Positions 26,098 through 33,541 of a stretch of DNA of 44,397 nt are shown here, one piece after another. The DNA is from an uncultured Clostridia bacterium. GTDB lineage: Bacteria > Bacillota > Clostridia > Christensenellales > Aristaeellaceae. Position numbers and translations under genes: made by a program. Numbering within the stretch: position 1 is the first letter of the stretch; each line of letters opens with the position of its first letter. The notes beneath the pieces are model-generated. The model searched no databases. It worked only from the letters and a program-made list of their open reading frames with translations, and had not been told where the DNA came from. The stretch spans positions 1 to 44,397 of the forward strand of contig CAKTUS010000013.1 of the NCBI GenBank assembly GCA_934621485.1, in the 5' to 3' direction.

Positions 26098-26973
26098 TCA
26101 CGCAACCGAAACCAGCTCAATCCGCTTTTCCGAAGCGGTGTCGCGGGCCAGTGGGGTAAGAATCGCATCCTTCCCGTAACGAATCATTTTATAGCCGTTC
26201 AACGCGGCGGAACGCACGTCGTCTTCGGTAATCAAGCGGCGCGGTTCGGTGGACAAATCCAGCAGGGTTTCCTTTTTCGGCGCAGGCGGCGCTACGGATT
26301 GAGGGACGGGTAGTGGGTGAGAGGTTTCTGCCGCTGCCCCTCGACGAATGACCTGGCACAATTGACCGTCCGCCAGGCCGCAGGCATTAGCCTCGTCCTT
26401 ATCGATATGCGCTTCCATCAGATGCGCCTTACCGCTGCGAACAATCACATTGTCCAGCGTAGCGCCCCGCTGCCCTTCCACTTTCAGAGACACTACGTCC
26501 CCGTCTTTCAGGCCGAAGGCTTCGGCTTCATCCGGGGCCATGTGCAAATGCCGTGCCGCCACGATAACGCCCTGAGAAACCTGGATGCACTTTTCGCCGT
26601 TGGACAGGGTGCAGCCCGGACTGCCTTCCAAATCGCCGGACATGCGCACAGGCGGTTTCAGCCCCAGCTTCACCGCGTCGGTAAAGGAAAGCTCAATCTG
26701 CGTTTCCTTTCTGGCAGGCCCTACCACGCGCAGCGTCATTTTGCCCTTTTCCGTCTCGATGGTGACTCGTTCGTTGCAGGCGAACTGGCCGGGCTGCACC
26801 AGGTCTCGCATTTTGGTCAGTTGATAGCCGGAGCCGAACAAGCGCTCTACATCCGCCTGGCTTAAGTGGCAATGGCGATTGGAGGACATGACCGGAACAT
26901 ACGGCTCCCCTACTTTGGCCAGCTCTGACAGAATCAGCCGCTGCACCACAGCTCGCAATTCTTTTTCGTTCAT
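26098..26973 (-). CDS. pduL: Phosphate acyltransferase PduL with a C-terminal extension
   Basis: A 291-residue protein; ATG 26973 follows GAGGA. PduL converts acyl-CoA plus phosphate to acyl-phosphate and recycles CoA inside the BMC. Residues 1-20 are an encapsulation-peptide-like helix (MNEKELRAVVQRLILSELAK). Zinc ligands are visible at His34/His36 (NRHCHLS), His142/His144 (ARHLHMAPDEA) and His189 (EAHIDKDEANACG). PduL proteins usually end near residue 215. Here a Pro-rich linker (about 220-232) leads to a 45-residue module with LITEDDVRSA and ILTPLARD. This resembles the opening segment of EutQ and EutT. Confidence 0.95.
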   Translation of the reverse strand: MNEKELRAVVQRLILSELAKVGEPYVPVMSSNRHCHLSQADVERLFGSGYQLTKMRDLVQPGQFACNERVTIETEKGKMTLRVVGPARKETQIELSFTDAVKLGLKPPVRMSGDLEGSPGCTLSNGEKCIQVSQGVIVAARHLHMAPDEAEAFGLKDGDVVSLKVEGQRGATLDNVIVRSGKAHLMEAHIDKDEANACGLADGQLCQVIRRGAAAETSHPLPVPQSVAPPAPKKETLLDLSTEPRRLITEDDVRSAALNGYKMIRYGKDAILTPLARDTASEKRIELVSVA

Positions 26974-26993
26974 AGTGTTCCTCTGCTTCCCGC

Positions 26994-27026
26994 TTTGGGA
27001 CGGGAGAAGAATGCTCCCGCCCCAAA
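26994..27026 (-). other. Intercistronic hairpin between mtnA and pduL
   Basis: On the minus-strand transcript, arms 27026-27014 and 27006-26994 form a 13-base stem with a seven-base loop and one G-U pair. The pair is an A-C mismatch on the plus strand, so the structure suits the operon's own mRNA. No T run follows. It may be a processing or stability element separating the upstream enzymes from the core and shell genes. Confidence 0.65.
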
Positions 27027-27051
27027 CCAATGGAAAACGGCGATCGCTCCC

Positions 27052-28152
27052 TTACTTTTTCTTAGCAGCTTCCGCCTCAGCCTTCTTGCGGAAGATTTCT
27101 TTCAGGCTTTCGGTGTAGGGAGGCCGGGCGATGCCGTATTCGGTGATGATACCGGCAATCAGCTCGTTATCCGCGAAATCGAAAGCGGGGTTGTAAACCT
27201 TCACGCCTTCGGGGGCCATCCGCTTCTTGTACCACATTTCGGTTACTTCTTCGGCGGGGCGCTGCTCGATGGTAATATCTTCTCCCTTTTCAATGCTCAT
27301 GTCAATGGTAGATGTGGGACCTAAAACGTAAAAAGGAATCCCATAGTACTTCGCCAGAATCGCAACGCCGGAGGTGCCAATCTTGTTACAGGCGTCGCCG
27401 TTAGCCGCCACGCGGTCACACCCGACGAAAACTGCGTTCACCCAGCCGTTTTTCATGACCTGAGAAGCCATGTTATCGCAAATAACGGTGGTATCCACTC
27501 CGTCTTCCTGCATTTCAAAAGCGGACAGGCGCGCACCCTGAAGCAGAGGACGGGTTTCGTCGCAGTAAACGTGGAAATTCATGCCGCGCTCACGGCCCAA
27601 ATGGATGGGAGCCAAGGCGGTGCCGTATTTAGAAGTAGCCAACTGGCCTGCATTGCAGTGGGTCAAAATCCCGTCGCCATCCTTAATCAGGCTCAGGCCG
27701 TACTCGCCGATTTGGCGGCACATCCATACATCCTCATCCTTGATGGCAACGCTTTCCTTGTGCAGCAGTTCCTTAAGCTCAGGCACCGTTTTATCTTTGT
27801 TGTCCAGAACCACTTTTTCCATACGGTTCAGCGCCCAGGACAGGTTGACGGCAGTGGGGCGGGAAGAATTGAGATATTCCTTGGCTTCATGGAACTTTTG
27901 GTAAAACTCCTCATAGGTGTCCGCTTCAATTCCTTTGGCGGCCAGATAGATGCCAAAACCGGCGGCTACGCCGATGGCGGGAGCGCCGCGCACCTGCAGC
28001 AGGTAAATCGCATTCCAGATATCCTTCTGGCTGGTAAGCCGCAAGATTTCTACTTCATTGGGCAGCTTGGTTTGGTCTGGAAAGACCAATGCGCTGTTTT
28101 CATCGTCAAGCTCTACGGTTTCATAGCTCATGATGTTTTTTCTGTTAGCCAT
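27052..28152 (-). CDS. mtnA: Methylthioribose-1-phosphate isomerase family (MtnA)
   Basis: A 366-residue aldose-1-phosphate to ketose-1-phosphate isomerase of the eIF2B-like fold. QVRGAPAIGVAAG (residues 53-65) is the phosphate-binding loop. The catalytic Cys166 (ILTHCNAGQLAT) and Asp246 (VGCDRVAANGD) are intact, matching the pair known from Bacillus MtnA. GDACNKIGT follows. Known substrates are 5-methylthioribose-1-phosphate and, in the DHAP shunt, 5-deoxyribose-1-phosphate. No other methionine-salvage genes (mtnB, mtnC, mtnD, mtnW, mtnX) are nearby, which argues against the full methionine cycle. It is 22 bases downstream of mtnK. Confidence 0.95.
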   Translation of the reverse strand: MANRKNIMSYETVELDDENSALVFPDQTKLPNEVEILRLTSQKDIWNAIYLLQVRGAPAIGVAAGFGIYLAAKGIEADTYEEFYQKFHEAKEYLNSSRPTAVNLSWALNRMEKVVLDNKDKTVPELKELLHKESVAIKDEDVWMCRQIGEYGLSLIKDGDGILTHCNAGQLATSKYGTALAPIHLGRERGMNFHVYCDETRPLLQGARLSAFEMQEDGVDTTVICDNMASQVMKNGWVNAVFVGCDRVAANGDACNKIGTSGVAILAKYYGIPFYVLGPTSTIDMSIEKGEDITIEQRPAEEVTEMWYKKRMAPEGVKVYNPAFDFADNELIAGIITEYGIARPPYTESLKEIFRKKAEAEAAKKK

Positions 28153-28174
28153 GGTTTAGCCCTCCTCTTTATCA

Positions 28175-29386
28175 TTATGCCTTTTCATCCGCGCGCTTTA
28201 CAGCCGCTACAAAATCCGCGCCGTTCTTGAAGCTCTTGCGGTTCATGATGAAATCCTTACCGCTGAGAATGTTCAGCTTTTCGGCATGAGCGCGCTTGTT
28301 TTCATCGGCGATGGTGGTTACGTCCTTCACGTTGGCCATGCCAACGGTACGGCGAATCAGCTCGGTGCCGGTATAGGCGGCTGTGTCGGCGATGACGGTA
28401 TCCAAATACCACTCCTTAAAGCCGGGGGTTTTGGCCATGACATCGGTGACGCACTCGTCAAAGCACTTGAGGAATTTTTCGCGGAACAGGTCGATCACAT
28501 CGCTTACAGCCTGAAGCGCCCAGTCGCAGAATTCCTTGGCATCCGCGGCGCGGCCGTTATCCCAGGCGAAAATCATGTTGGCAATAACGTTGCCAACGTC
28601 GTAGCCGATGGGGCCGTAGAAGGCGAATTCAGGGTCAAACACGCGGGTAGAATCGGGCTTGATAAAGATGGAGCCAGTGTGAAGATCGCCGTGAATCAGC
28701 GCCTGCGCATTGTTCATAAAGTCAAACTTAATCTTGGCTACTTCCAGCTTCAGCGCGTTGTCTTCATACAGCTCCTTCTTGACGAAATCGGCAATGGGCG
28801 GGAACACGTTGTTGCGATGGTTGTAATCGTCATAGGGCTCGCCCAGAACCAAATCCTCGGTGATTTCGCACAATTCCGGATTGATGAAGCTCTTCACCAT
28901 GGCTTTTTTGGCCTTGTGCTCCATGGCCACATCCGTGGTTTTGAGCAGGGTATTCACCATGAACGTGGCGATATCGTCGGCAAACCGCGGGAAGATTTCA
29001 TGCCGCATCAGCGCATAACGCATGAGCTCATGATCGGACAAATCCTCCATGGCGCAGGCGCACATCACGGTGTCATAGCCGTAGATTTTGGGCACCAAGC
29101 CGGGAGCGTACTTATCCTGGATTTGCAGAATCTCGCTTTCGATGCGGTTGCGGTCGGTGGAAACCTTCATATCCGCAGAAATACGCAGGGCTTCGCCCGC
29201 CTGTTTTACGATGATGGATTTGCCGGTTTGGGGTTCCACCACGCGGAAAACATAGTTCAGGTTGCCATCTCCGATTTCCTTGACCGTAAGCTGGGCGTCA
29301 GGGGCGAAGTGACCGGGATACTTGGTTTGGACGTAATCGACTACGTCGCCTTCCTTCATCAGAAAATAGGTGTCGTAACGGGCCAT
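28175..29386 (-). CDS. mtnK: Methylthioribose kinase family (MtnK)
   Basis: A 403-residue aminoglycoside-phosphotransferase-like sugar kinase that phosphorylates the anomeric C1 hydroxyl. IHGDLHTGSIFI holds the catalytic HGD (232-234) and VFDPEFAFYGP the metal-binding DPEF (251-254). Both motifs are typical of MtnK. GDGNLNYVFRV (about 39-49) is the glycine loop. In the DHAP shunt this kinase acts on 5-methylthioribose or 5-deoxyribose released from radical-SAM by-products. No nucleosidase gene is in the window, so the free sugar may come from outside. No encapsulation helix is evident, so it probably acts in the cytosol. Confidence 0.95.
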   Translation of the reverse strand: MARYDTYFLMKEGDVVDYVQTKYPGHFAPDAQLTVKEIGDGNLNYVFRVVEPQTGKSIIVKQAGEALRISADMKVSTDRNRIESEILQIQDKYAPGLVPKIYGYDTVMCACAMEDLSDHELMRYALMRHEIFPRFADDIATFMVNTLLKTTDVAMEHKAKKAMVKSFINPELCEITEDLVLGEPYDDYNHRNNVFPPIADFVKKELYEDNALKLEVAKIKFDFMNNAQALIHGDLHTGSIFIKPDSTRVFDPEFAFYGPIGYDVGNVIANMIFAWDNGRAADAKEFCDWALQAVSDVIDLFREKFLKCFDECVTDVMAKTPGFKEWYLDTVIADTAAYTGTELIRRTVGMANVKDVTTIADENKRAHAEKLNILSGKDFIMNRKSFKNGADFVAAVKRADEKA

Positions 29387-29437
29387 GGTAAGACTTCCTT
29401 TCTATGAAAAATGAACGGGTTCATTGGGTTCCTTACG

Positions 29438-30154
29438 TTAGCGAAACTCGATATTCCGGTAATCCATCGGGTCAATTTCTTCCAGCGCCCGCAGTTCCAG
29501 GGATGTGGGCGGCGGCGTTTGCTCGATGGTGAAATACTTGATGGGAAAGCCGGTATGTTCCGCTACTTCCTCCACCGTGGTATAGGGATGCACGCTTTTC
29601 AAAATGAGCTGTCCCTGATACATGGTAAAGATACACAACGGCGTTACAATATCGCTTACATTTCCCTGCGTGGTTACAAAATCCACCTTCTGTGTAAAGG
29701 TGCGCCTGTCGTGCTTGGTACGCCAGATGATGGCGCGTCTGGCGGTTGGAATCAGCACCGCGCTGCCAGCGCCGCCGGGAAGCCGCACCTTGGGCCGGTG
29801 ATAGTCGCCGATGACCGACGCATTGACCCGGCCTTCCGGGTCAAACTGAACGCCGCTTAAAAACGCCACGTCCAAACCGCCGCGCATGCTCAGGTCAAAA
29901 ACCTCCATCAGAGGGAAACCGGCGCAGGCCGTATTCCAAAGCTCGCCGCCGGCGCTGGTGTATTCCCGCAGAACCGGCTTTTCCGGATCCACGCCGCCGG
30001 GAATGTTCAAATGCACAGCATTTGGCGCATACAGCTTTTTAGCCAGCAGGGTGGCAATCATGGGCATGTGGGACGATACGCCGTGAAACACCGTGTCTCC
30101 ATCATGGATGAGACGCGCCATGGACACGGTCATCATATCGCAGAACCGAATCAT
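29438..30154 (-). CDS. CoA-transferase-like subunit B (GctB/IpdB family)
   Basis: A 238-residue protein of the glutaconate CoA-transferase B family: YAPNAVHL, 'AFLSGVQFDPEGRVNASVIG', DYHRPKVRLPG and the EVAEHTGF segment all align by eye. Its ATG overlaps the subunit A stop (ATGA). The catalytic glutamate of true transferases lies in a VESG motif just after the YAP segment. Here that stretch reads NIPGG, so the glutamate seems absent, as in related IpdAB-type enzymes that open CoA-linked rings. It may therefore not be a transferase. The alignment is from memory. Confidence 0.85.
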   Translation of the reverse strand: MIRFCDMMTVSMARLIHDGDTVFHGVSSHMPMIATLLAKKLYAPNAVHLNIPGGVDPEKPVLREYTSAGGELWNTACAGFPLMEVFDLSMRGGLDVAFLSGVQFDPEGRVNASVIGDYHRPKVRLPGGAGSAVLIPTARRAIIWRTKHDRRTFTQKVDFVTTQGNVSDIVTPLCIFTMYQGQLILKSVHPYTTVEEVAEHTGFPIKYFTIEQTPPPTSLELRALEEIDPMDYRNIEFR

Positions 30155-30954
30155 GGTTGCATCCCCCTTCCTGCCAACCAACGTTGAAGCGCCGCTTCAT
30201 CTTCCAGCGCCAAAAAAGCCCGGAGCGACGCATCGTCTGGCTCGTAATGGTTGTAGCAGGCCCCCGGAGAGGCCCCGCGGTGCGCATACACCACATGGCT
30301 TACCAGGAAGTGCGGAATATCCGCTTTTGTTTCCGAAGCGGCAAACCAGCCGTCTCCCACAATGCGTTCAGCGGTAACAATAACCCGCCGGGCCGCGCGT
30401 GAAAACAACACATCCTCATATTTAGGTCCTTCAAACAGCACGTTTCCCTGCGCATCGGCCACCTGCGCATGCACAATGGCCACGTCAGGGCGTATAGCCT
30501 TCACCGCCGCCAGCGTTTCGCCGCTAAAGGGATCCTTCACATCCTGAAAATAATCGTTCACTTGCCGAAGGTCCGTGGTTTTCAGTCCCCGCACCGGCAT
30601 AAAGGGGATTCCATAACTGGCGGCACGCAGCGCGGAAATCACCGTGTAGCAGGCGTGCTCATTGGCCTTCACCAGCCCCTTCTGCACTGCGCGCCGGTAC
30701 CGCTGAGCCAGTCCGTACTGGCTTTCGTAGCTGATGAAACCGGCGTCCACCACATCGGCGCAGCCACCCATGCAAAGCGCGTCCACATCCATCCCGCCAG
30801 CCGTTTTAACAATGCGCAGATGCTTTTTCTGCTGGCGTACCATTTCAAACACGGCCGCCATGGGAGCGCGGTTCAGCGTGTTGCCGCCCAAACCGACGCA
30901 TGCGCCGTCCGGGATACTTTGAACCGCTTTCTGAAGAGTCGTCAGTTTTTTCAT
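30151..30954 (-). CDS. CoA-transferase-like subunit A (GctA/IpdA family)
   Basis: A 267-residue protein; ATG 30954 is preceded by TGAGG, and the longer frame to 31002 overlaps the preceding gene. Family I CoA-transferase alpha features are present: DGACVGLGGNTLNRAPMAA near residue 17, FMPVRG near 113 and a PDVAIVHAQVADAQGNV stretch near 150. It pairs with subunit B through a four-base overlap. In this operon it could move CoA between the acyl product and another acid, or serve a separate step. No encapsulation helix is seen. Confidence 0.85.
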   Translation of the reverse strand: MKKLTTLQKAVQSIPDGACVGLGGNTLNRAPMAAVFEMVRQQKKHLRIVKTAGGMDVDALCMGGCADVVDAGFISYESQYGLAQRYRRAVQKGLVKANEHACYTVISALRAASYGIPFMPVRGLKTTDLRQVNDYFQDVKDPFSGETLAAVKAIRPDVAIVHAQVADAQGNVLFEGPKYEDVLFSRAARRVIVTAERIVGDGWFAASETKADIPHFLVSHVVYAHRGASPGACYNHYEPDDASLRAFLALEDEAALQRWLAGRGMQP

Positions 30955-30962
30955 AAACAGCC

Positions 30963-32294
30963 TCACTTGGCAGCGTTTGCCGCAATATGCACCGCATCCC
31001 ATACGCCGGCAAAAGGCGGCGCGTAGGCCAAATCCAACATTCCCAGTTCGTCCGCCGTCATGCCGTTGTGAATGGCCACGGCAAAGATATCTGTACGCAT
31101 CACAGCGTTACGGGCCCCGGCCACGCACGCGCCCAGAATCCTGCGGGTACGCGCCTCATAAATCAGCTTAATGGTCAGCTTTACCGGGTCCGGATAATAG
31201 GCGGGATGGTCGTAGGCAACCACCAGCTTGGTTTTATACGCAATGCCCAGCCGCTGCGCATCACGCTCGCTCATGCCTGTGCGGCCCATCTCCATGTCGC
31301 ACACCTTGATGGCCGCCGTGCCAAGCGCCCCCACAAACTTGTCGTGAGCGCCTGCCATGTTGCCGCCGGCCAGGCGACCGCATTTGTTGGCTACCGTGCC
31401 TAGCGGAATAAAGTAATCCTCCTCCATCAGGCGGTGATAGACCACAGCGCAGTCGCCGGCTGCATACACATTTTCCAAAGAGGTACGCATTTCCCGGTCC
31501 ACCAGAATCGCGCCGTTGCGCGCCATGCGAATCCCTGTGTCCTTTAGGAAATTCGTTGCTGGCACCACTCCGACCGACATAATGACCAAATCGGCCTCCA
31601 CATCGCCCTGCCGGGTTCTCACCAGGCGCTTTTCCCCCATCTCCGCAATTTCAGAAACGGGCGCAGATACCATGACCTTTACGCCATGGCGTTCCAGCTC
31701 CTGGGCGGCCAGTTCGGAAAACTCCGGTTCAAAGGGACTCAGCAGCCGTTGTCCCGCCTCGATAAGCGTTACCTGCTTGTTCAACCGTTGCATGGCTTCG
31801 GCCATTTCCACGCCGATGTACCCGCCGCCCACAATCGTCACCCGGCGCACATCCTCCAGGCGGGCTACTTCGTGAAACAGCAAACCATCCTCCATGGTTT
31901 TGACATAGAAAACCGATGGAAGGTCGGCCCCCGGGAAAGACGGCTTGACGCTGTTGCAGCCTACGGCAATCATCAGCACATCGTAGGAATCGGTAAATTC
32001 ATTCCCGGTATCATGGTCGTGAACCAGTACGGTTTTCGCTTCCGGATCCACGCGGATTACCTCATGACGCAAATAGGCGCGAATGTTCATCTGCGCATAC
32101 TGCTGAGCGGTGCGGGCGATCATTTTCTCAGGCTCATCGTTCAACCCGCCAATGTAATATGGCAGGCCGCACGCGCCGTAGGAAAGAAAGTTTCCGCGTT
32201 CATACACCGCAATATCCGCCTCGGGCGACACTCGGCGCAGTTTAGAGGCGGCGGACATACCGGCAGCCACGCCGCCAATGACGATAGCCTTCAA
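30963..32294 (-). CDS. CoA-disulfide-reductase-like pyridine nucleotide oxidoreductase
   Basis: A 443-residue FAD enzyme. It has an N-terminal GGVAAGMSAASKLRR FAD motif, a single redox Cys42 in SYGACGLPYYIGG, an NAD(P)H motif VGGGYIGVEMAEA near 155, and a second FAD motif YAAGDCA near 277. A single N-terminal cysteine in SxxxCG is diagnostic of the CoA-disulfide reductase / NADH oxidase / NADH peroxidase group. It might protect CoA thiols or scavenge oxidants for the CoA-dependent BMC reactions. It lies between the aldolase and the CoA-transferase-like pair. No BMC-targeting helix is seen. Confidence 0.88.
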   Translation of the reverse strand: MKAIVIGGVAAGMSAASKLRRVSPEADIAVYERGNFLSYGACGLPYYIGGLNDEPEKMIARTAQQYAQMNIRAYLRHEVIRVDPEAKTVLVHDHDTGNEFTDSYDVLMIAVGCNSVKPSFPGADLPSVFYVKTMEDGLLFHEVARLEDVRRVTIVGGGYIGVEMAEAMQRLNKQVTLIEAGQRLLSPFEPEFSELAAQELERHGVKVMVSAPVSEIAEMGEKRLVRTRQGDVEADLVIMSVGVVPATNFLKDTGIRMARNGAILVDREMRTSLENVYAAGDCAVVYHRLMEEDYFIPLGTVANKCGRLAGGNMAGAHDKFVGALGTAAIKVCDMEMGRTGMSERDAQRLGIAYKTKLVVAYDHPAYYPDPVKLTIKLIYEARTRRILGACVAGARNAVMRTDIFAVAIHNGMTADELGMLDLAYAPPFAGVWDAVHIAANAAK

Positions 32295-32324
32295 TGGGGT
32301 TTTCGCCTCTTTCTAGCAAATCGT

Positions 32325-33200
32325 TTAGTGCAGATTTTTCAGCCGTTCCATCACTGCGCGGGTAATCGCCTGCAATTCAGCTTCGTCCAGTGCGCTGCTT
32401 CCGCCGCCGCAGTCGCAGGAAGAACCGGGGGTAAAGGTTTTCAGCTGAGGCGGATTATCCATCACAGGGCTATGCCCGGCTACCACGTCCTGGGTGTTGG
32501 TGGCGCGGGCTGTGCAGGCAGGCACGCCGCCGCTGGTGATGCCCATTTTCTCCCGAATTTTAATCAGCTCGTTTACCTGATCGCAGCTGAGCACATTGGC
32601 CTTGCCAATGATATTGCCGGTATACATGATTACCATCGCGTAATGCTCCGTTGATTCCAGCCGATACCAGGCTTCCATCAAAGACGGTCCCCAGGCCACG
32701 GCACCGTGATTGGCCAACAGCAGAGCGTTGTAATCGCGGCAATAAGGCGCGATGCTGTCGGGGATTCCCTGAGAACCCGGCGCTTCATAATGAACGCAGG
32801 GCACCGTTCCCAAATTAACCAGCGCTTCGGGATAAATGGCGCGGTCCAAGCCCAAACCGGCAATGGCAAAGGAAGTGCTGATGGGCGGATGAGCATGGCA
32901 AACGCCGCGCGCCTCCGGATTTTCCCGATAAATGCGCAGATGCATTTTCACTTCGCTGGACGGACCCCGCTCGCCCTGGGAAAGAATGGTGCCGTCCAGG
33001 CGCATCTTTACCATCATTTCTTCCGTCATAAAGCCTTTGGAAACGCCGGTGGGCGTAGTCCAGATGATGTCGTCGTCCACTTTACAGCTAATGTTGCCGT
33101 CGTTGGCGGCTACAAAGTTTTTGGCATACATTCTGCGGCCGATTTCCACAATCAGCTTTTTGGCTTCGTCATCCGTGGGATAGCGATGAACATTCTGCAT
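32325..33200 (-). CDS. Class II aldolase (FucA-like) with C-terminal encapsulation peptide
   Basis: A 291-residue zinc aldolase; ATG 33200 follows AGGTGAG. The FucA active-site set is intact with a constant offset of ten residues: Glu83 (SSEVKMH), His102 and His104 (CHAHPP) and His165 (ANHGAV). It should cleave a ketose-1-phosphate to DHAP plus an aldehyde. After the fold ends, a Ser/Cys/Gly linker (258-268) leads to a helix at 269-291 (ALDEAELQAITRAVMERL). This looks like an encapsulation peptide. First gene of the operon. With mtnK and mtnA it completes a DHAP shunt. Fuculose- or rhamnulose-1-phosphate is a less likely substrate because no matching isomerase or kinase is present. Confidence 0.93.
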   Translation of the reverse strand: MQNVHRYPTDDEAKKLIVEIGRRMYAKNFVAANDGNISCKVDDDIIWTTPTGVSKGFMTEEMMVKMRLDGTILSQGERGPSSEVKMHLRIYRENPEARGVCHAHPPISTSFAIAGLGLDRAIYPEALVNLGTVPCVHYEAPGSQGIPDSIAPYCRDYNALLLANHGAVAWGPSLMEAWYRLESTEHYAMVIMYTGNIIGKANVLSCDQVNELIKIREKMGITSGGVPACTARATNTQDVVAGHSPVMDNPPQLKTFTPGSSCDCGGGSSALDEAELQAITRAVMERLKNLH

Positions 33201-33219
33201 AATCTCACCTGTTTTCTTC

Positions 33220-33248
33220 ATTATACTTTGTGCAGTGCTCCCTGCCAA
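33220..33248 (-). promoter_or_regulatory. Second promoter of the BMC operon
   Basis: TTGGCA (33248-33243) and TATAAT (33225-33220) on the minus strand are spaced by 17 bases, 20 bases upstream of the aldolase ATG. The short leader just leaves room for the ribosome binding site. This may be a weaker proximal promoter. Confidence 0.6.
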
Positions 33249-33317
33249 GGACGAGCGGCCGCTTTCTTTGGTAAAGTTAATATATGCGGTTTCATCGTGC
33301 AGCAGGTTTTCAATAGT

Positions 33318-33346
33318 ATTATAGTGTTAGTGTTTATGAATGTCAA
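33318..33346 (-). promoter_or_regulatory. Main promoter of the BMC operon (perfect sigma-A consensus)
   Basis: TTGACA (33346-33341) and TATAAT (33323-33318) with 17-base spacing match the consensus at all 12 positions, about 120 bases before the aldolase ATG. Such a strong promoter would usually need repression, consistent with the LacI regulator in the operon. Confidence 0.9.
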
Positions 33347-33370
33347 CCATTCTTTTCGAAAAAACAGATT

Positions 33371-33385
33371 TTGTTTATTAAACAA
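33371..33385. promoter_or_regulatory. Perfect 15-base palindrome, candidate operator
   Basis: TTGTTTA-T-TAAACAA (7+1+7) lies 25 bases upstream of the -35 of the main BMC promoter in the shared divergent region. It has the size and symmetry of a LacI-family or other dimer site. No binding evidence is available. Confidence 0.5.
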
Positions 33386-33430
33386 CAAACAACGTTATAA
33401 GCTTCTTAATTCGCCGTTTTATGGAACTGT

Positions 33431-33461
33431 TTTAGTTATTCAGTGACGAATGATAACTAAA
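33431..33461. promoter_or_regulatory. Nine-base inverted repeat with 13-base spacer
   Basis: TTTAGTTAT (33431-33439) and ATAACTAAA (33453-33461) are exact inverted copies, centred between the divergent promoters. The centre-to-centre distance of 22 bases, about two helical turns, suits a regulator dimer. Confidence 0.5.
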
Positions 33462-33502
33462 CAGCTAAATAAACCAAGCTAAATCTTTTTCTAAAAATAG
33501 GC

Positions 33503-33531
33503 TTGACTTTTGGAGAGGATGGTTCTATACT
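33503..33531 (+). promoter_or_regulatory. Promoter of the ribose-type ABC transporter operon
   Basis: TTGACT (33503-33508), a 17-base spacer and TATACT (33526-33531) form a strong sigma-A promoter about 60 bases before the binding-protein ATG at 33593. Confidence 0.88.
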
Positions 33532-33541
33532 GTTGTCAACA
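33531..33541. promoter_or_regulatory. 11-base palindrome at the transporter transcription start
   Basis: TGTTG-T-CAACA begins at the last base of the -10 element and covers the expected transcription start, a classic repressor position. It differs from the 33371 palindrome, so one regulator for both sites is not certain. Confidence 0.5.

Noticed and set aside
27052..29386. Full methionine salvage pathway
   Set aside because: mtnK and mtnA are present, but no mtnB, mtnC, mtnD, mtnW or mtnX homolog lies in the window, and the aldolase is of the FucA/DHAP-shunt type.
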